64,000 nucleotides of DNA from Calothrix sp. PCC 7716. Lineage in GTDB: Bacteria > Cyanobacteriota > Cyanobacteriia > Cyanobacteriales > Nostocaceae. Each line of letters begins with the position of its first letter. Within the stretch, counting starts at the first letter, position 1. The stretch is from NCBI RefSeq assembly GCF_019977735.1, contig NZ_AP025018.1:3534001-3598000 (forward strand), in the 5' to 3' direction. Below are positions 9,101-17,068 of this stretch, in pieces. Made by a program: the position numbers and the translations under genes. The notes below the pieces were generated by a model that saw nothing but the letters and a program-made list of their open reading frames with translations, was not told the origin of the DNA and did not search any database.

Positions 9101-9806
9101 CCCAGATTTACCCAACCCATTACCCGAAGTACCCGTAACGGTGGATTTAGAGGAACTGCAAAAAGAACTCAAAAGTCTCAGCAAGCGAATGCAAGCAATG
9201 GAACCAGTAAATATGCTCGCACTCGAACAATACGACCGTACCCAAAACCGCTTGCAGGAATTAACGCAAAAACTCGAAACTTTAGAAGGTGAACGTACAG
9301 AACTACTATTTAGAATTGAAAATTTCACTACATTGCGTCAACGCGCGTTTAAAGAATCATTCGATGCTGTAAATGAAAACTTTCAATCAATTTTCGCAAC
9401 ACTTTCAGATGGTGATGGCTATTTACAATTAGATAACCCCGAAGACCCATTCATCAGCGGTTTGAACCTTGTGGCACATCCCAAAGGTAAACCAGTACAG
9501 CGTCTAGCTTCAATGTCGGGGGGAGAAAAATCGCTAACAGCATTGAGCTTTATTTTCGCCCTGCAAAAGTACCGTCCATCACCTTTTTATGCTTTTGACG
9601 AAGTAGATATGTTTTTAGATGGAGCAAATGTAGAACGATTAGCTAAAATGGTTAAACAACAGGCGCAATCTGCACAATTTATAGTTGTTAGTTTACGGCG
9701 CCCAATGATAGAATCAGCCGAACGCACAATCGGTGTGACTCAAGCGAGAGGAGCTTATACTCAAGTTTTGGGAATCAAGCTCAAATCGGAACATACATCG
9801 GCTTGA
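6129..9806 (+). CDS. smc: Chromosome segregation ATPase SMC
   Basis: This 1225-residue SMC homodimer subunit organises and segregates the chromosome with ScpA and ScpB, which are not in the window. Walker A is GPNGSGKSN (about residues 32-40). Long coiled coils flank a hinge around residues 550-710 (GVSGVCGLVAELG ... MTGGS). The C-terminal head has the signature SMSGGEKSL and Walker B YAFDEVD. An acidic low-complexity insert (DEEEEPEEEEVSEDD) lies in the N-terminal head. At 8861-8896 the coding sequence contains a CACTCAG-type heptamer array, giving an STLSTQHSALSTQ stretch in the distal coiled coil. ATG at 6129 matches the conserved MVHIKRVELTNFKSF start. Confidence 0.95.
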   Translation: MVHIKRVELTNFKSFGGTTSVPLLTGFTVISGPNGSGKSNILDALLFCLGLAGSKGMRADRLPDLVNTTQVSKGRSTVEASVTVTFDLSDHEPDAVLDEDLTVTVIEDDLLPDEEEEPEEEEVSEDDKNRKEKIRAKPGEDWCVTRRLRVTQQGTYTSNYYINGISCTLTELHEELERLRVHPEGYNVVLQGDVTSIISMNARERREIIDELAGVGAFDRKINQAKKTLEEVKEKEDNCRIIESELVAQCERLAQDKAKAERYQKFRVEFLEKQKWEAVLSWRTLQNQQERLQTQIQAGDKQSVELTEQLTNVNNQIAAKNIELEQLNLLLKTLGGEELLAAQSQLANQEAERKQLTRRASELNAAQQETSKKLQTTQLEIEQYRKNLQQITEAQTVEQQSILYCQQQRALVQTALEESRETAAQVAEASEAWVQQQTALNRQVETLLQTLEPQRTEQAQLSERNSQLRTQIQEQSELLQRIEPELAEKQSQLNTLQEEVNSSNQPIQDLAQNLSATEQELQLQQETQKRLLAEQRDKTRQLDKLEALSQAQQEAQGTGASKLVLQSGVSGVCGLVAELGRVEPQYQLALEIAAGARLANIVVEDDSVGAALIELLKQRRAGRATFLPLNKIQAARTPSVSDLRYANGFIDLAVNLVETENRYRDVFGYVFGGTVIFETLNQARAHLGRYRIVTLDGELLEPSGAMTGGSTGQRSQLRFGAPETGETEEVRLLKQRLTEIERVLERCSDAILSMGTRVKQLSQELTESRQAKREQQLRLEQLQREVKTLTAQVENTKSQLSQNQNKFTTAQSRLEILNNSLPGQEEQLAQLRQTLATLEAEQTPSEWQQVQAVIKNNEQQLKQRETALREAEQRLTNLESQFTRLTERIQESETRITQYQQEQTNQTTLLSTLSTQHSALSTQIEQTRVKLTELEANLGEEKKKRDALEAELRAHLLRQQQLEWEVQKLEESQLARREELTQVQEQLRTIAPDLPNPLPEVPVTVDLEELQKELKSLSKRMQAMEPVNMLALEQYDRTQNRLQELTQKLETLEGERTELLFRIENFTTLRQRAFKESFDAVNENFQSIFATLSDGDGYLQLDNPEDPFISGLNLVAHPKGKPVQRLASMSGGEKSLTALSFIFALQKYRPSPFYAFDEVDMFLDGANVERLAKMVKQQAQSAQFIVVSLRRPMIESAERTIGVTQARGAYTQVLGIKLKSEHTSA
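8861..8896 (+). repeat. Heptamer tandem repeat (CACTCAG/CACTCAA) inside smc
   Basis: Five consecutive heptamers CACTCAG or CACTCAA lie in frame within the coiled-coil coding region. The same unit, in reverse orientation, makes the intergenic arrays at 22991-23083 and 57635-57684. Confidence 0.75.
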
Positions 9807-9866
9807 TTTTTTGTTAATAATAGTGTATAGATTAACCGGATTCGAGAATCGGGACTCGGTATTAGA

Positions 9867-10832
9867 ATGACCTCAGAACAAACTATTAGACGCTCGGATA
9901 TTTTAAACACACAGGTAGTCACCAGCGACGCTAGGCGACTCGGTATTATTAGTCAGGTATGGGTAGACGTTGACCAACGTGAGGTTGTGGCATTTAGCCT
10001 ACGAGACAGCCTGATTTCCGTTTCCGGTGTGCCACGTTACATGTACTTAGATAGCATTAGAAAAATCGCTGATGTCATCTTAGTAGACAACGAAGACGCA
10101 ATCGAAGATATTGATGTCGAAGCTTATAGTAATCTCGTTAACTGGGAAGTTATCACCGAAACGGGTGAAGCTTTAGGTCGGGTACGCGGCTTTAAATTTG
10201 ACACAGCAAACGGCAAACTATTAACAATAGTTATTGCATCAGTAGGACTACCTCAACTACCCGAACAAGTTTTAAGCACATACGAACTATCAATTGAAGA
10301 AATTGTCAGCACAGGTCCAAACCGTTTAATTGTATTTGAAGGCGCCGAAGAACGTCTCACACAATTATCTGTAGGTTTACTCGAACGCTTGGGTATTGGT
10401 CGGGCGCCTTGGGATAGAAGTGGTGACGATGAATACTACGCTCAACCTCGTACAGTTGCCGCAGACAAACAACTTCCTAGCGGTGTACCACTCGAAGCAC
10501 CAATGGCAAAAGTTCGCACACCCGAACGAGTCGAAGAACCAGCATGGGACGAAGACGACTACGAACCCGCACCAGCACCAAGGCGCCAAGTAATGGAAGC
10601 GCGCGCCACTTATGAACCAGCACCTCGCTACGATGACGACGACGAAGACGATAACTGGAGTGAAGCATCTGGCAAAGACAAATACGAAAAAGCCAGTTAC
10701 GAACCACCAAAACCAGTCATACAATACGAAGACGAAGACCTAGACCGTGATGCCTGGGATGATGACGAGGCGCCAACCCCATTAAACATCCCCGAAAAAG
10801 TCAGACAAAAACAACCCGAATACGACGAGTAA
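9867..10832 (+). CDS. PRC-barrel domain protein with acidic C-terminal tail
   Basis: Of 321 residues, the first ~170 form two PRC-barrel-like repeats: SDILNTQVVTSDARRLGIIS followed by VWVDVDQREVVAF, and then VNWEVITETGEALGRVRGFK with TANGKLLTIVIAS. PRC barrels bind RNA or protein partners (as in RimM or photosynthetic H subunits); the partner here is unknown. The C-terminal ~120 residues are disordered and acidic with Pro and Glu (DDDDEDDNW, YEDEDLDRDAWDDDEAP). It starts 60 bases after smc on the same strand and may be cotranscribed with it. Confidence 0.8.
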   Translation: MTSEQTIRRSDILNTQVVTSDARRLGIISQVWVDVDQREVVAFSLRDSLISVSGVPRYMYLDSIRKIADVILVDNEDAIEDIDVEAYSNLVNWEVITETGEALGRVRGFKFDTANGKLLTIVIASVGLPQLPEQVLSTYELSIEEIVSTGPNRLIVFEGAEERLTQLSVGLLERLGIGRAPWDRSGDDEYYAQPRTVAADKQLPSGVPLEAPMAKVRTPERVEEPAWDEDDYEPAPAPRRQVMEARATYEPAPRYDDDDEDDNWSEASGKDKYEKASYEPPKPVIQYEDEDLDRDAWDDDEAPTPLNIPEKVRQKQPEYDE

Positions 10833-11216
10833 GGTCAGGTTGAAAAACTCTTGTGGAACAGGCATCCCTGCCTGTTCCTTTCAATTTTGGGACTTTTGGG
10901 ACTCTAGAGGATGCCCATCCCACAAGATATATCCCATAAAATACATTTAATAAGAAAATTCAAATTACCTATGACATATTGATTCTTAGGCACCATTGCC
11001 TTATGATATAAATATATATGTACTAGGAATAACTTAAGTTTAATATTACAAAATTAATGAAGTTTAAGTATATTTTCTGCTAAGTATTAGAACTGTTTTC
11101 TAATGCGTCATATTATTAATGTCAATATAACCTCACTATATAGGTAGAGACATTAATTATAATTCTAAAAATACAAGTAAAGGGTAAAAGGTTTGATATT
11201 AGGCAAGGAGGGAAAT
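10833..11216. other. Intergenic region with a GGCATCC-type palindromic repeat
   Basis: At 10843-10932 a CTTGTGGAACAGGCATCCCT...CCCACAAGAT palindrome repeats the family seen at 5750-5833. After that the sequence is very AT-rich with no open frame of note. The AAGGAGGG at 11205-11212 is the ribosome-binding site of the next gene. Confidence 0.55.
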
Positions 11217-11522
11217 ATGAGTAAGACCCTTGAAATGCCAACGCTGTACAAGCGGTTGTATGCAATAGGACTACCAGCAAGGTTTATTCAAGAGAAAGCA
11301 CTACCAGAATGGTGGGATGAGTCCCTCGAAAAAGACCCTGTAGCTGTTTTAGAGGCAGCAGGACGTATTGCAAAACGTCTAGGGCTTAATATGGCATCAG
11401 TTCTTGACCCTGATGCTCCCATTACTTTTAAACAATTTAGTAGCCCTAAATTTAAGAAAATGCAAAAAAGTAACGAAAATAGATTGATTGTTGCACAAGG
11501 GCTAGCAGCTCGCGTTGTTTAA
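11217..11522 (+). CDS. Truncated HTH protein of the ImmA/IrrE-metallopeptidase-associated type
   Basis: ATG at 11217 has a strong AAGGAGGG upstream. The 101-residue product (MSKTLEMPTLYKRLYAIGLP...) resembles the N-terminal helical/HTH part of cyanobacterial proteins that normally continue into an ImmA/IrrE-like zinc peptidase of about 380 residues in total; this comparison is from memory. Here it stops at LAARVV. Just past the stop a shifted frame reads N-L-P-A-F-K-P before another stop, like the expected ...CLPEFKPLP continuation. So the 3' three-quarters of the gene appear deleted or decayed. The remaining DNA-binding half could still be expressed. Confidence 0.6.
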   Translation: MSKTLEMPTLYKRLYAIGLPARFIQEKALPEWWDESLEKDPVAVLEAAGRIAKRLGLNMASVLDPDAPITFKQFSSPKFKKMQKSNENRLIVAQGLAARVV

Positions 11523-11681
11523 CTTACCAGCTTTTAAACCAGCGCTATATTGAACATTGTTTCGGCGCCAAGTTAATATTCCATCTGAACAATTGGCGCC
11601 ACACTGTGATTCTGTAAAATAAGCAGTTGTGCAATTTTGTACAGGCTAGTGTCCTAAATTCTTGTACTCATAACACGTATT

Positions 11682-13163
11682 CTAAAAAACATTACTCAAT
11701 TCGCTTAATAATTCTCTACTAACAGGCGCCGTATTCAAAATATCATGTTTCAAGTCACCCCATTTTTTTCCTTCGCGTGTTTTATTTAAACTGAGAATTT
11801 CAGCCGCATGAGGATTTACTATTATGGAAGCTGGCGCCAGTTGACCCAAAAGTCTTGCATGGCGATATTGAGGAGACTGTTGCAGCAACATATCTAATTT
11901 TTCAGCAAGTTCCAACGTATCTGTATTGGCTGTATCTAGTAAAAGGATATATCTGGCTGTTGGGATGTGGGTAGGTATGAAAGTTTTAAAGTTGGTTTCA
12001 GCCAAAGCTAAATTATCAAGTACTTGACGGACGAACTCAGAGTGTAGTTTTTCTCCAACTAAATCACTAATTTCTTGTGTGCGTCCGATAAACTCTAGAC
12101 AAGGTGTAGCGTGATAGAAGTGGGTGACGCAAACTCGGTCTTTAATACGGTAACGGCATAACCCACCTTTTTGAGAAATAATAATTTCGTATACTTCTGC
12201 TTTTTTAAGTTCGTGGAGAAGATGTATATTACCTTTTTCGTCTTCAAACTCGAAAAATACCTCATCCAACATTGGTACACATCCATTTGCTGGTATGAGG
12301 GGAATGGTCATTGGCGCCTCAGTTGCTAAAAGTCCTTTACCCTGTACTAATACACCTGGGAAAAGCTTTCGTAATGTTTGGGCGCCATCTGCAGCGTTCG
12401 CACTGTCCCAACATGAAATTAGTTTGAGGTGGCGCCAGACTTTATGATATTGGGGTGCTTCCAACAGTAAGTTGTAGCGTTCGGCTGATATTTTAGTTTT
12501 TAACGACTCAGCTAGTTGTTTGTGATGAGTCTGTATATAGTCAAGAATGACTTTGAGAAAACTAGGACTCCATATTGAGATAATTTCTAGGTTTTCTGCG
12601 AGTAGTAGCGCTTGAGAAAGTTTGTGTTTAAATTCTTCAGCGTTTTGTATATGCTGTATTCCAGGAGGTGACACTAAAAAAGGACTGAGAATAGCACGTA
12701 ACCAACCATCAAGATATTCAGAGTCATCTTGTAAAGTTGTAACATCTGTGGGTGGAGTTAACTGTGGTGATATACAAAAGTAAATTCTTCCTGTTGAGAA
12801 TTTGGGACCATTGACAATTAAATCATGTGCCCAGACACAGAACATATGATTAAACGAACGACGTAAAGCTTTTGTATAAGGTATTAATTTTGCAGCACTG
12901 CGACTTCCTGATGTTTTTTCGTAAAAAATAATTGGTTCAGTAGTAAGCTTGTTTATACGACTTTCAATATCTTGGTATTCTACAATAGGTATTTGGCGCC
13001 AGTGTGTAATATTTAAAGATTTTCCATATTCACTTTGAGCAAAACGTTGGAAAAGTTCTTTCTGGAGATTTTTTTGCGTTAGTTCTGGGTTTTTAAGCGC
13101 GCGATTAAATCTATTTGCAGCAGGTGCGATAATTTTACCAAAAATTTGTATAAATATATTCAT
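11682..13163 (-). CDS. GH3-family acyl-acid amido synthetase, last gene of oxygenase operon
   Basis: This 493-residue GH3 enzyme belongs to the ANL-like superfamily that adenylates a carboxylic acid and joins it to an amine or amino acid, as plant GH3 proteins do with jasmonate or auxin. Visible motifs are the ATP phosphate loop KTSGSRSAAKLIPYT (about residues 84-98), the central GLLATEAPMTIPL and GGLCRYRIKDRVCV near residue 335, where plants usually have GLYRYRxGD. LEFIGRTQEISDLVGEKL is the C-terminal domain hinge. Gly to Lys in RYRIKD is unusual and may alter nucleotide handling. It starts two bases after the stop of the acyltransferase gene, so it is translationally coupled. Substrates are unknown. 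Confidence 0.82.
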   Translation of the reverse strand: MNIFIQIFGKIIAPAANRFNRALKNPELTQKNLQKELFQRFAQSEYGKSLNITHWRQIPIVEYQDIESRINKLTTEPIIFYEKTSGSRSAAKLIPYTKALRRSFNHMFCVWAHDLIVNGPKFSTGRIYFCISPQLTPPTDVTTLQDDSEYLDGWLRAILSPFLVSPPGIQHIQNAEEFKHKLSQALLLAENLEIISIWSPSFLKVILDYIQTHHKQLAESLKTKISAERYNLLLEAPQYHKVWRHLKLISCWDSANAADGAQTLRKLFPGVLVQGKGLLATEAPMTIPLIPANGCVPMLDEVFFEFEDEKGNIHLLHELKKAEVYEIIISQKGGLCRYRIKDRVCVTHFYHATPCLEFIGRTQEISDLVGEKLHSEFVRQVLDNLALAETNFKTFIPTHIPTARYILLLDTANTDTLELAEKLDMLLQQSPQYRHARLLGQLAPASIIVNPHAAEILSLNKTREGKKWGDLKHDILNTAPVSRELLSELSNVF

Positions 13164-13165
13164 AA

Positions 13166-13765
13166 TTATTTTACTACTGGAAGTGTGGTAGATATAGGTA
13201 TGTAGGTGTTATCGTTAATATTTACTCCTGGTGCAATATTATTACCGGCGCCTACAAATACATTGCTACCAATTTTTACTTTTTTTACGTATAGTAATAA
13301 ATCTTGTTTTTTTGGTTTAATTATATGAGAATAAATTCCAACTCCATACCCAAAAATCACATTATCACCTATTTCTATTAATCCTCTGTCAGCGATTTCT
13401 AATTTTGGTGTCCAGTAAACTTTTTTACCAACTGTTGAACCCCATAATCTTAACCACAGAGAAAACGCTCCTGGTATTAAGCGCAATATTGCTTCAAACA
13501 CAGGAAATGTTATATAGATAGATTGTATTTGATGACTTCCCCACCAAGGTGAATATTCTTTGCCACAAAGATAACTAATATCTTCTTTTATCGGTAAAAA
13601 GTAATTATGTATTCGATAAATCAGTAAAGGGAAGATATAAATAGAAAAAAATAAACTTAGTACGCTAATAATTCCAGGTTGATAGCAAATTCCTAGAAAT
13701 GAACTGAATATCATTAGCATGACTAAAGTTGGAAAAAAAGAAAGTACTGTACTTAGTAAAGTCAT
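13166..13765 (-). CDS. Membrane-anchored left-handed beta-helix acyltransferase
   Basis: The first ~55 residues form two hydrophobic segments (LSTVLSFFPTLVMLMIF and LSLFFSIYIFPLLIY). The rest shows a hexapeptide-repeat pattern: PKLEIADRGLIEIGDNVIFGYGV, KIGSNVFVGAGNNIAPGV, NINDNTYIPI. That is the LbH fold of O- or N-acyltransferases. At 199 residues it is short, with few complete coils. The gene overlaps the upstream hydroxylase gene by 4 bases (ATGA) and ends two bases before the GH3 gene. It may acylate the product of the pathway at the membrane; this is inference. Confidence 0.7.
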   Translation of the reverse strand: MTLLSTVLSFFPTLVMLMIFSSFLGICYQPGIISVLSLFFSIYIFPLLIYRIHNYFLPIKEDISYLCGKEYSPWWGSHQIQSIYITFPVFEAILRLIPGAFSLWLRLWGSTVGKKVYWTPKLEIADRGLIEIGDNVIFGYGVGIYSHIIKPKKQDLLLYVKKVKIGSNVFVGAGNNIAPGVNINDNTYIPISTTLPVVK

Positions 13766-14490
13766 ATAAAAGGAAAGAATAGTTTTTGCGATAAACTCAA
13801 ATTTGATATGGCGCCTAAATTTTCTGGTTGTTTTTCATTATCAGAATAAGTACCATGTATTTTATCCCATATTTTAAAGTTTGCTCCATAATTACCTCCT
13901 TCGTAATTACGCGCGTGATGCCATGCATGGTCTTGTGGTAAAATTAACCAAGGTGCAAGTAAACGGTAAATTTTAGATGTTGGTTTAGGTGTGAATGTGC
14001 TATGGCGCCATAAATCTAATGCTGATGTTAAACTGGCACCGAAAATATACCAAGTTGGGTCTTGCAGTAAGTATATAAATAATGAGTGAACCCATAAATA
14101 TATAATTAAAAAGCTTGTCCACAATGTATTGCGCGATGTTCCTACTACATCCATTGTTGTTACTGTATGGTGTACTTTATGCACTGACCAAAACCAAGGT
14201 GTGTGGAATATACGATGGTTCCAGTAGTATAAATAGTCTACGCAAATAAAGCTTAGGCTAAATGCTATTAATGGATGTAATGTCAGTGCGGATTTTAAAG
14301 TGGGGAGTAAGTTGTTATATAGTTGGAATACAACTGTGATTTGCAATATAGGAATAATAATTCCTTGGAAGCATAAACCAATCATATCTAAAAGCCAGTC
14401 TTGACGATTTTTACTGACTAGTATAGTTATAATGTTTTGATTGGCAAAAGTTAAAAATAGCAAAATAATAAAAGCAATAAAAATTAACAT
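13762..14490 (-). CDS. Membrane fatty acid hydroxylase / sterol desaturase family protein
   Basis: This 242-residue integral membrane diiron oxygenase has all three histidine boxes: H-RIF-H at 92-96, H-KV-HH at 104-108 and H-AW-HH at 187-191. Hydrophobic helices at roughly residues 1-15, 35-58, 72-90 and 125-142 anchor it. Family members hydroxylate or desaturate lipid-like substrates using O2 and electrons from a ferredoxin or cytochrome b5. It lies between the third Rieske gene (97-base gap with a repeat) and the acyltransferase (4-base overlap). SxtD of saxitoxin clusters is a relative by family only. Confidence 0.85.
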   Translation of the reverse strand: MLIFIAFIILLFLTFANQNIITILVSKNRQDWLLDMIGLCFQGIIIPILQITVVFQLYNNLLPTLKSALTLHPLIAFSLSFICVDYLYYWNHRIFHTPWFWSVHKVHHTVTTMDVVGTSRNTLWTSFLIIYLWVHSLFIYLLQDPTWYIFGASLTSALDLWRHSTFTPKPTSKIYRLLAPWLILPQDHAWHHARNYEGGNYGANFKIWDKIHGTYSDNEKQPENLGAISNLSLSQKLFFPFI

Positions 14491-14499
14491 AAAATTCCT

Positions 14500-14568
14500 T
14501 CTCTGTGAACTCTGCGTCTCTGTGGTAAAATCTTTTTCTTACCACAGAGGCACAGAGAAACAGAGGTA
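14500..14568. repeat. Dispersed CCACAGAG palindromic repeat
   Basis: CTCTGTG...TCTCTGTGGTAA and its complement TTACCACAGAGGCACAGAG form a long hairpin. The same family lies at 15960-15990, 19122-19193, 30272-30298 and 36886-36912. Here it interrupts the operon between two oxygenase genes. Confidence 0.7.
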
Positions 14569-14587
14569 AGAGATTAAAGAGAGTTTT

Positions 14588-15610
14588 TTATACCCAAAAT
14601 TCTACATTTACTGATTTATTTGGTAGTTGACGAGGGTCTTTTCCATCTGTGATAGCATTACGTATAGACTCGACGAATATATGGATGGTATCTGCGGGTG
14701 TGTTGGCAAATTGGGCGCCGTATTTTTCGATAACTTCTGATTGTATTTTTAATGCTTCGATATCTTGATGGATAATATATTGTGCTGTCCAATGTACAAA
14801 GGGTCGTGCGAGTTTGTTCCAAATGCCGTAGTTATATGTGACATCGGTGTATACTAAGGTGGAGTTTTCGGTTTCTGGTATTGACTGACTTGTTATAAAA
14901 AGTTTTCGGTGTTTGCCCATGTCGTATTCAACGCTGGTAATATTGGGCATGTGAAATGTATCTATATGATGTATTTGTGATGCTTTGCGGTTGAGAAAGC
15001 GCGCGAACCATCCTAGGTTATTGGTTTCGTTCTGGTATTGGGCAATAACTGTACCGTTTTTTCTTTCTACCAACATTTCTAGTTTTTGTTGACGAGGTGT
15101 GCGAAACACTCCTGGGTGAACGCTAACTGTGTGGGGGATATCAATAAAATTTTCAGCACAGTTGGTGACGTTGTTTTGAAAACGGTTTATTACACGTACT
15201 GTTTCCCATCCTGGTTTTTGGTAGTTGGGCATCGCGAAAGGTTTAAAATCTTCGGATGGGTTGGATGAGAGTTTTATGTATACGAAACCGTCTTGTTCTG
15301 TGGTGTTGTAGGTGAGTGTTTGACGCGCGTTACATATACGAGGGTTGTTTGCTTCGGAGGGGATGGTTACGACTTTGCCGTTTTTGTCATATACCCAACC
15401 GTGGTAAGGACAGTGTATTTGTCCTTGATGAACTTTTCCTTTGGATAGACGACTGTTTCTGTGCATACATTTATCTCGTAGTGCCACAGGTTTTCCGTCT
15501 GGGTCTCGGAATATTACTAACCACTCGTTTAAAATTGTACGTGAAAGAACGGTGTTTGTTTTGAGTTGTTTGCTTTCACAAACTATGTACCAAAAATCCT
15601 CGAATTTCAT
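14588..15610 (-). CDS. Rieske non-heme iron oxygenase, alpha-type (Rieske C)
   Basis: This 340-residue oxygenase uses O2 and two electrons delivered through its 2Fe-2S centre. The Rieske ligands are C48-x-H50 and C67-x2-H70 (CMH, CPYH). The mononuclear iron site is D157-x2-H160-x4-H165 in NFIDIPHTVSVH, with the preceding conserved Asn/Glu. The remaining carboxylate ligand should lie near EALKIQSEV. It differs clearly from the other two Rieske proteins of the operon in spacing. The ferredoxin gene ends two bases upstream of its start, a natural electron donor. The substrate is unknown; aromatic or guanidine-type substrates are known in the family. Confidence 0.88.
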   Translation of the reverse strand: MKFEDFWYIVCESKQLKTNTVLSRTILNEWLVIFRDPDGKPVALRDKCMHRNSRLSKGKVHQGQIHCPYHGWVYDKNGKVVTIPSEANNPRICNARQTLTYNTTEQDGFVYIKLSSNPSEDFKPFAMPNYQKPGWETVRVINRFQNNVTNCAENFIDIPHTVSVHPGVFRTPRQQKLEMLVERKNGTVIAQYQNETNNLGWFARFLNRKASQIHHIDTFHMPNITSVEYDMGKHRKLFITSQSIPETENSTLVYTDVTYNYGIWNKLARPFVHWTAQYIIHQDIEALKIQSEVIEKYGAQFANTPADTIHIFVESIRNAITDGKDPRQLPNKSVNVEFWV

Positions 15611-15612
15611 AT

Positions 15613-15900
15613 TTATATTAAAGGAGATATTTCAATATCATTTGTAAGTTGTATTTGACAAGCTAGTCTCGCTTGTTTATTTTCTGGTGCGAAGATTTCT
15701 AAGATTTCTTTTTCTTCTTCACTTGGTGGAGGAATGTCTCCTTTTATAGATACAAGGCAGGTTCCGCAAATTCCTGTTCGACATCCAAATAATATAGGGG
15801 AATTTTGTACTGTTAAATGTTCTGATAAGTTATCGTCTTGGTTAAGATGTATATCAGGATATTTTTGGTCAAAAGTAATTTTACAAACTTTTATATTCAT
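15613..15900 (-). CDS. Plant-type 2Fe-2S ferredoxin
   Basis: I start at ATG 15900 (MNIKVCKITF), giving 95 residues; the open frame back to 15969 runs through a repeat. The cluster ligands are C40, C45, C48 and C81 (C-x4-C-x2-C-x32-C, in FGCRTGICGTC and LACQ). It should carry electrons to the Rieske and diiron oxygenases encoded around it. It ends two bases before the Rieske C start. No dedicated reductase gene is in the operon, so a housekeeping ferredoxin-NADP reductase or photosystem I must reduce it. That last point is inference. Confidence 0.88.
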   Translation of the reverse strand: MNIKVCKITFDQKYPDIHLNQDDNLSEHLTVQNSPILFGCRTGICGTCLVSIKGDIPPPSEEEKEILEIFAPENKQARLACQIQLTNDIEISPLI

Positions 15901-15904
15901 TGTT

Positions 15905-16080
15905 ATATCTCTTGTGGAGCGGGCATCCCTGCCCGCCTCTACTAATTTAAATTTTTTTATTTTCACCACAGAGGCACAGAGTTTACAGAGAAGTTATTTT
16001 AACCAAATAGAAACCCGGTTTCCTTTGGTGTTTAGTGCTGGGTTGTTTTATTCAGTGATGGGGAAACCGGGTTTCTTCGG
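15905..16080. repeat. Composite of three dispersed repeats between Rieske B and the ferredoxin gene
   Basis: In order: CTTGTGGAGCGGGCATCCCTGCCCGCC (GGCATCC family), CACCACAGAGGCACAGAG (CCACAGAG family) and AGAAACCCGGTTTCC ... GGAAACCGGGTTTCTTC (AAACCCGGTTT family). The last one runs into the Rieske B coding sequence and encodes its C-terminal residues EETRFPHH. Confidence 0.65.
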
Positions 16081-17068
16081 GTTTATTAGACCACATTGAG
16101 GGCTGAAGTTGATTTACATATTGCATGTATTTTACTAGGGGTTCATCTATATTTAAAAGTGTATTAGGGTTATAATTAATATTGTCGTAAATCATGCCGT
16201 CTTCACCTCTAAGAAAGTAGTAAGCGGTTTTTGTTAGTAATAGTAATATTTTTGTTTTAAAGGCGCCTAATATACCTTTTCTTTTTTCTGCTATATATAT
16301 AGGTTGAATGCGTGTTCCTTTATCTATAGGAATGTAAGCATAAATCATGTGTAATGGCGCCACGAATTTGACTTTCTTCATAATTGTTAAAAGTCCAATA
16401 CATCCGTGTGCGTACCTCATTGTGTATTCGTAATAGTTTCCTAAAATTTGTCGTGCGAGCCTTTCTCTAGAAGTTGTATTGGGAAATTCGCCACTGAGGG
16501 TAAAATCTATAATGTCACCTCTAGCATTTGCTTGTAAAGATAATTTCATATCGATGTTCAATTTATGGACGGTTTGTAAATGTTGAGCATCGATACCGTT
16601 CATCATACAAATATGGTGATGACAACCTCGTTCAAACGGTTTATCAAACATTGTCATTAATGTTTTACCTTTGAGTTCGTCAAATTCTACTACACCTTCT
16701 GGCACCTTGGCATCAGGATAAATCCAAATAAAACCGTATTTTTCATCTATACTATAAGCTTGTAATTTAGCTTTTGCAGGAATTTCCTTTTGACAGGGAA
16801 TATCTTGACAAGTTCCTTCACCGTCAAATGCCCAATGATGAAAGTAACAGCGAATAAAGTTACCTTCTACTTTTCCTATTCCTAGGTCGGTTCCTAAGTG
16901 TGGACAATATGCATTAAGTGCGTGGAGTTGTCCGTTTGCTGTACGAAAGATGACGATTTTTTGCCCGCATAATGTTAAAGATTTTACTTTGCCTTTTGGG
17001 ATGTCTTTACTTGGACAAGCTATATACCATCCTTTGGCTATGATGTTGGGGTTATTGAAAATTTTCAT
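16052..17068 (-). CDS. Rieske non-heme iron oxygenase (Rieske B)
   Basis: This 338-residue protein has Rieske ligands C55-x-H57 and C74-x2-H77 (CPHLG and CYFHHW) and the iron site D160-x2-H163-x4-H168 (NGIDAQHLQTVH). The positions coincide exactly with those of Rieske A at 19203-20183, so the two are paralogues. It overlaps the upstream AurF-like gene by 4 bases (ATGA), indicating translational coupling. Its last ~10 codons are supplied by an AAACCCGGTTT repeat, so the native C-terminus may have been replaced. The substrate is unknown. Confidence 0.87.
   Translation of the reverse strand: MKIFNNPNIIAKGWYIACPSKDIPKGKVKSLTLCGQKIVIFRTANGQLHALNAYCPHLGTDLGIGKVEGNFIRCYFHHWAFDGEGTCQDIPCQKEIPAKAKLQAYSIDEKYGFIWIYPDAKVPEGVVEFDELKGKTLMTMFDKPFERGCHHHICMMNGIDAQHLQTVHKLNIDMKLSLQANARGDIIDFTLSGEFPNTTSRERLARQILGNYYEYTMRYAHGCIGLLTIMKKVKFVAPLHMIYAYIPIDKGTRIQPIYIAEKRKGILGAFKTKILLLLTKTAYYFLRGEDGMIYDNINYNPNTLLNIDEPLVKYMQYVNQLQPSMWSNKPEETRFPHH

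Noticed and set aside
10377-10724. 115-codon minus-strand frame rich in Trp, Phe and Val
   Set aside because: It is antisense to the acidic tail of the PRC-barrel gene; GAC/GAA runs read backwards give GTC/TTC, which mimics a membrane protein.
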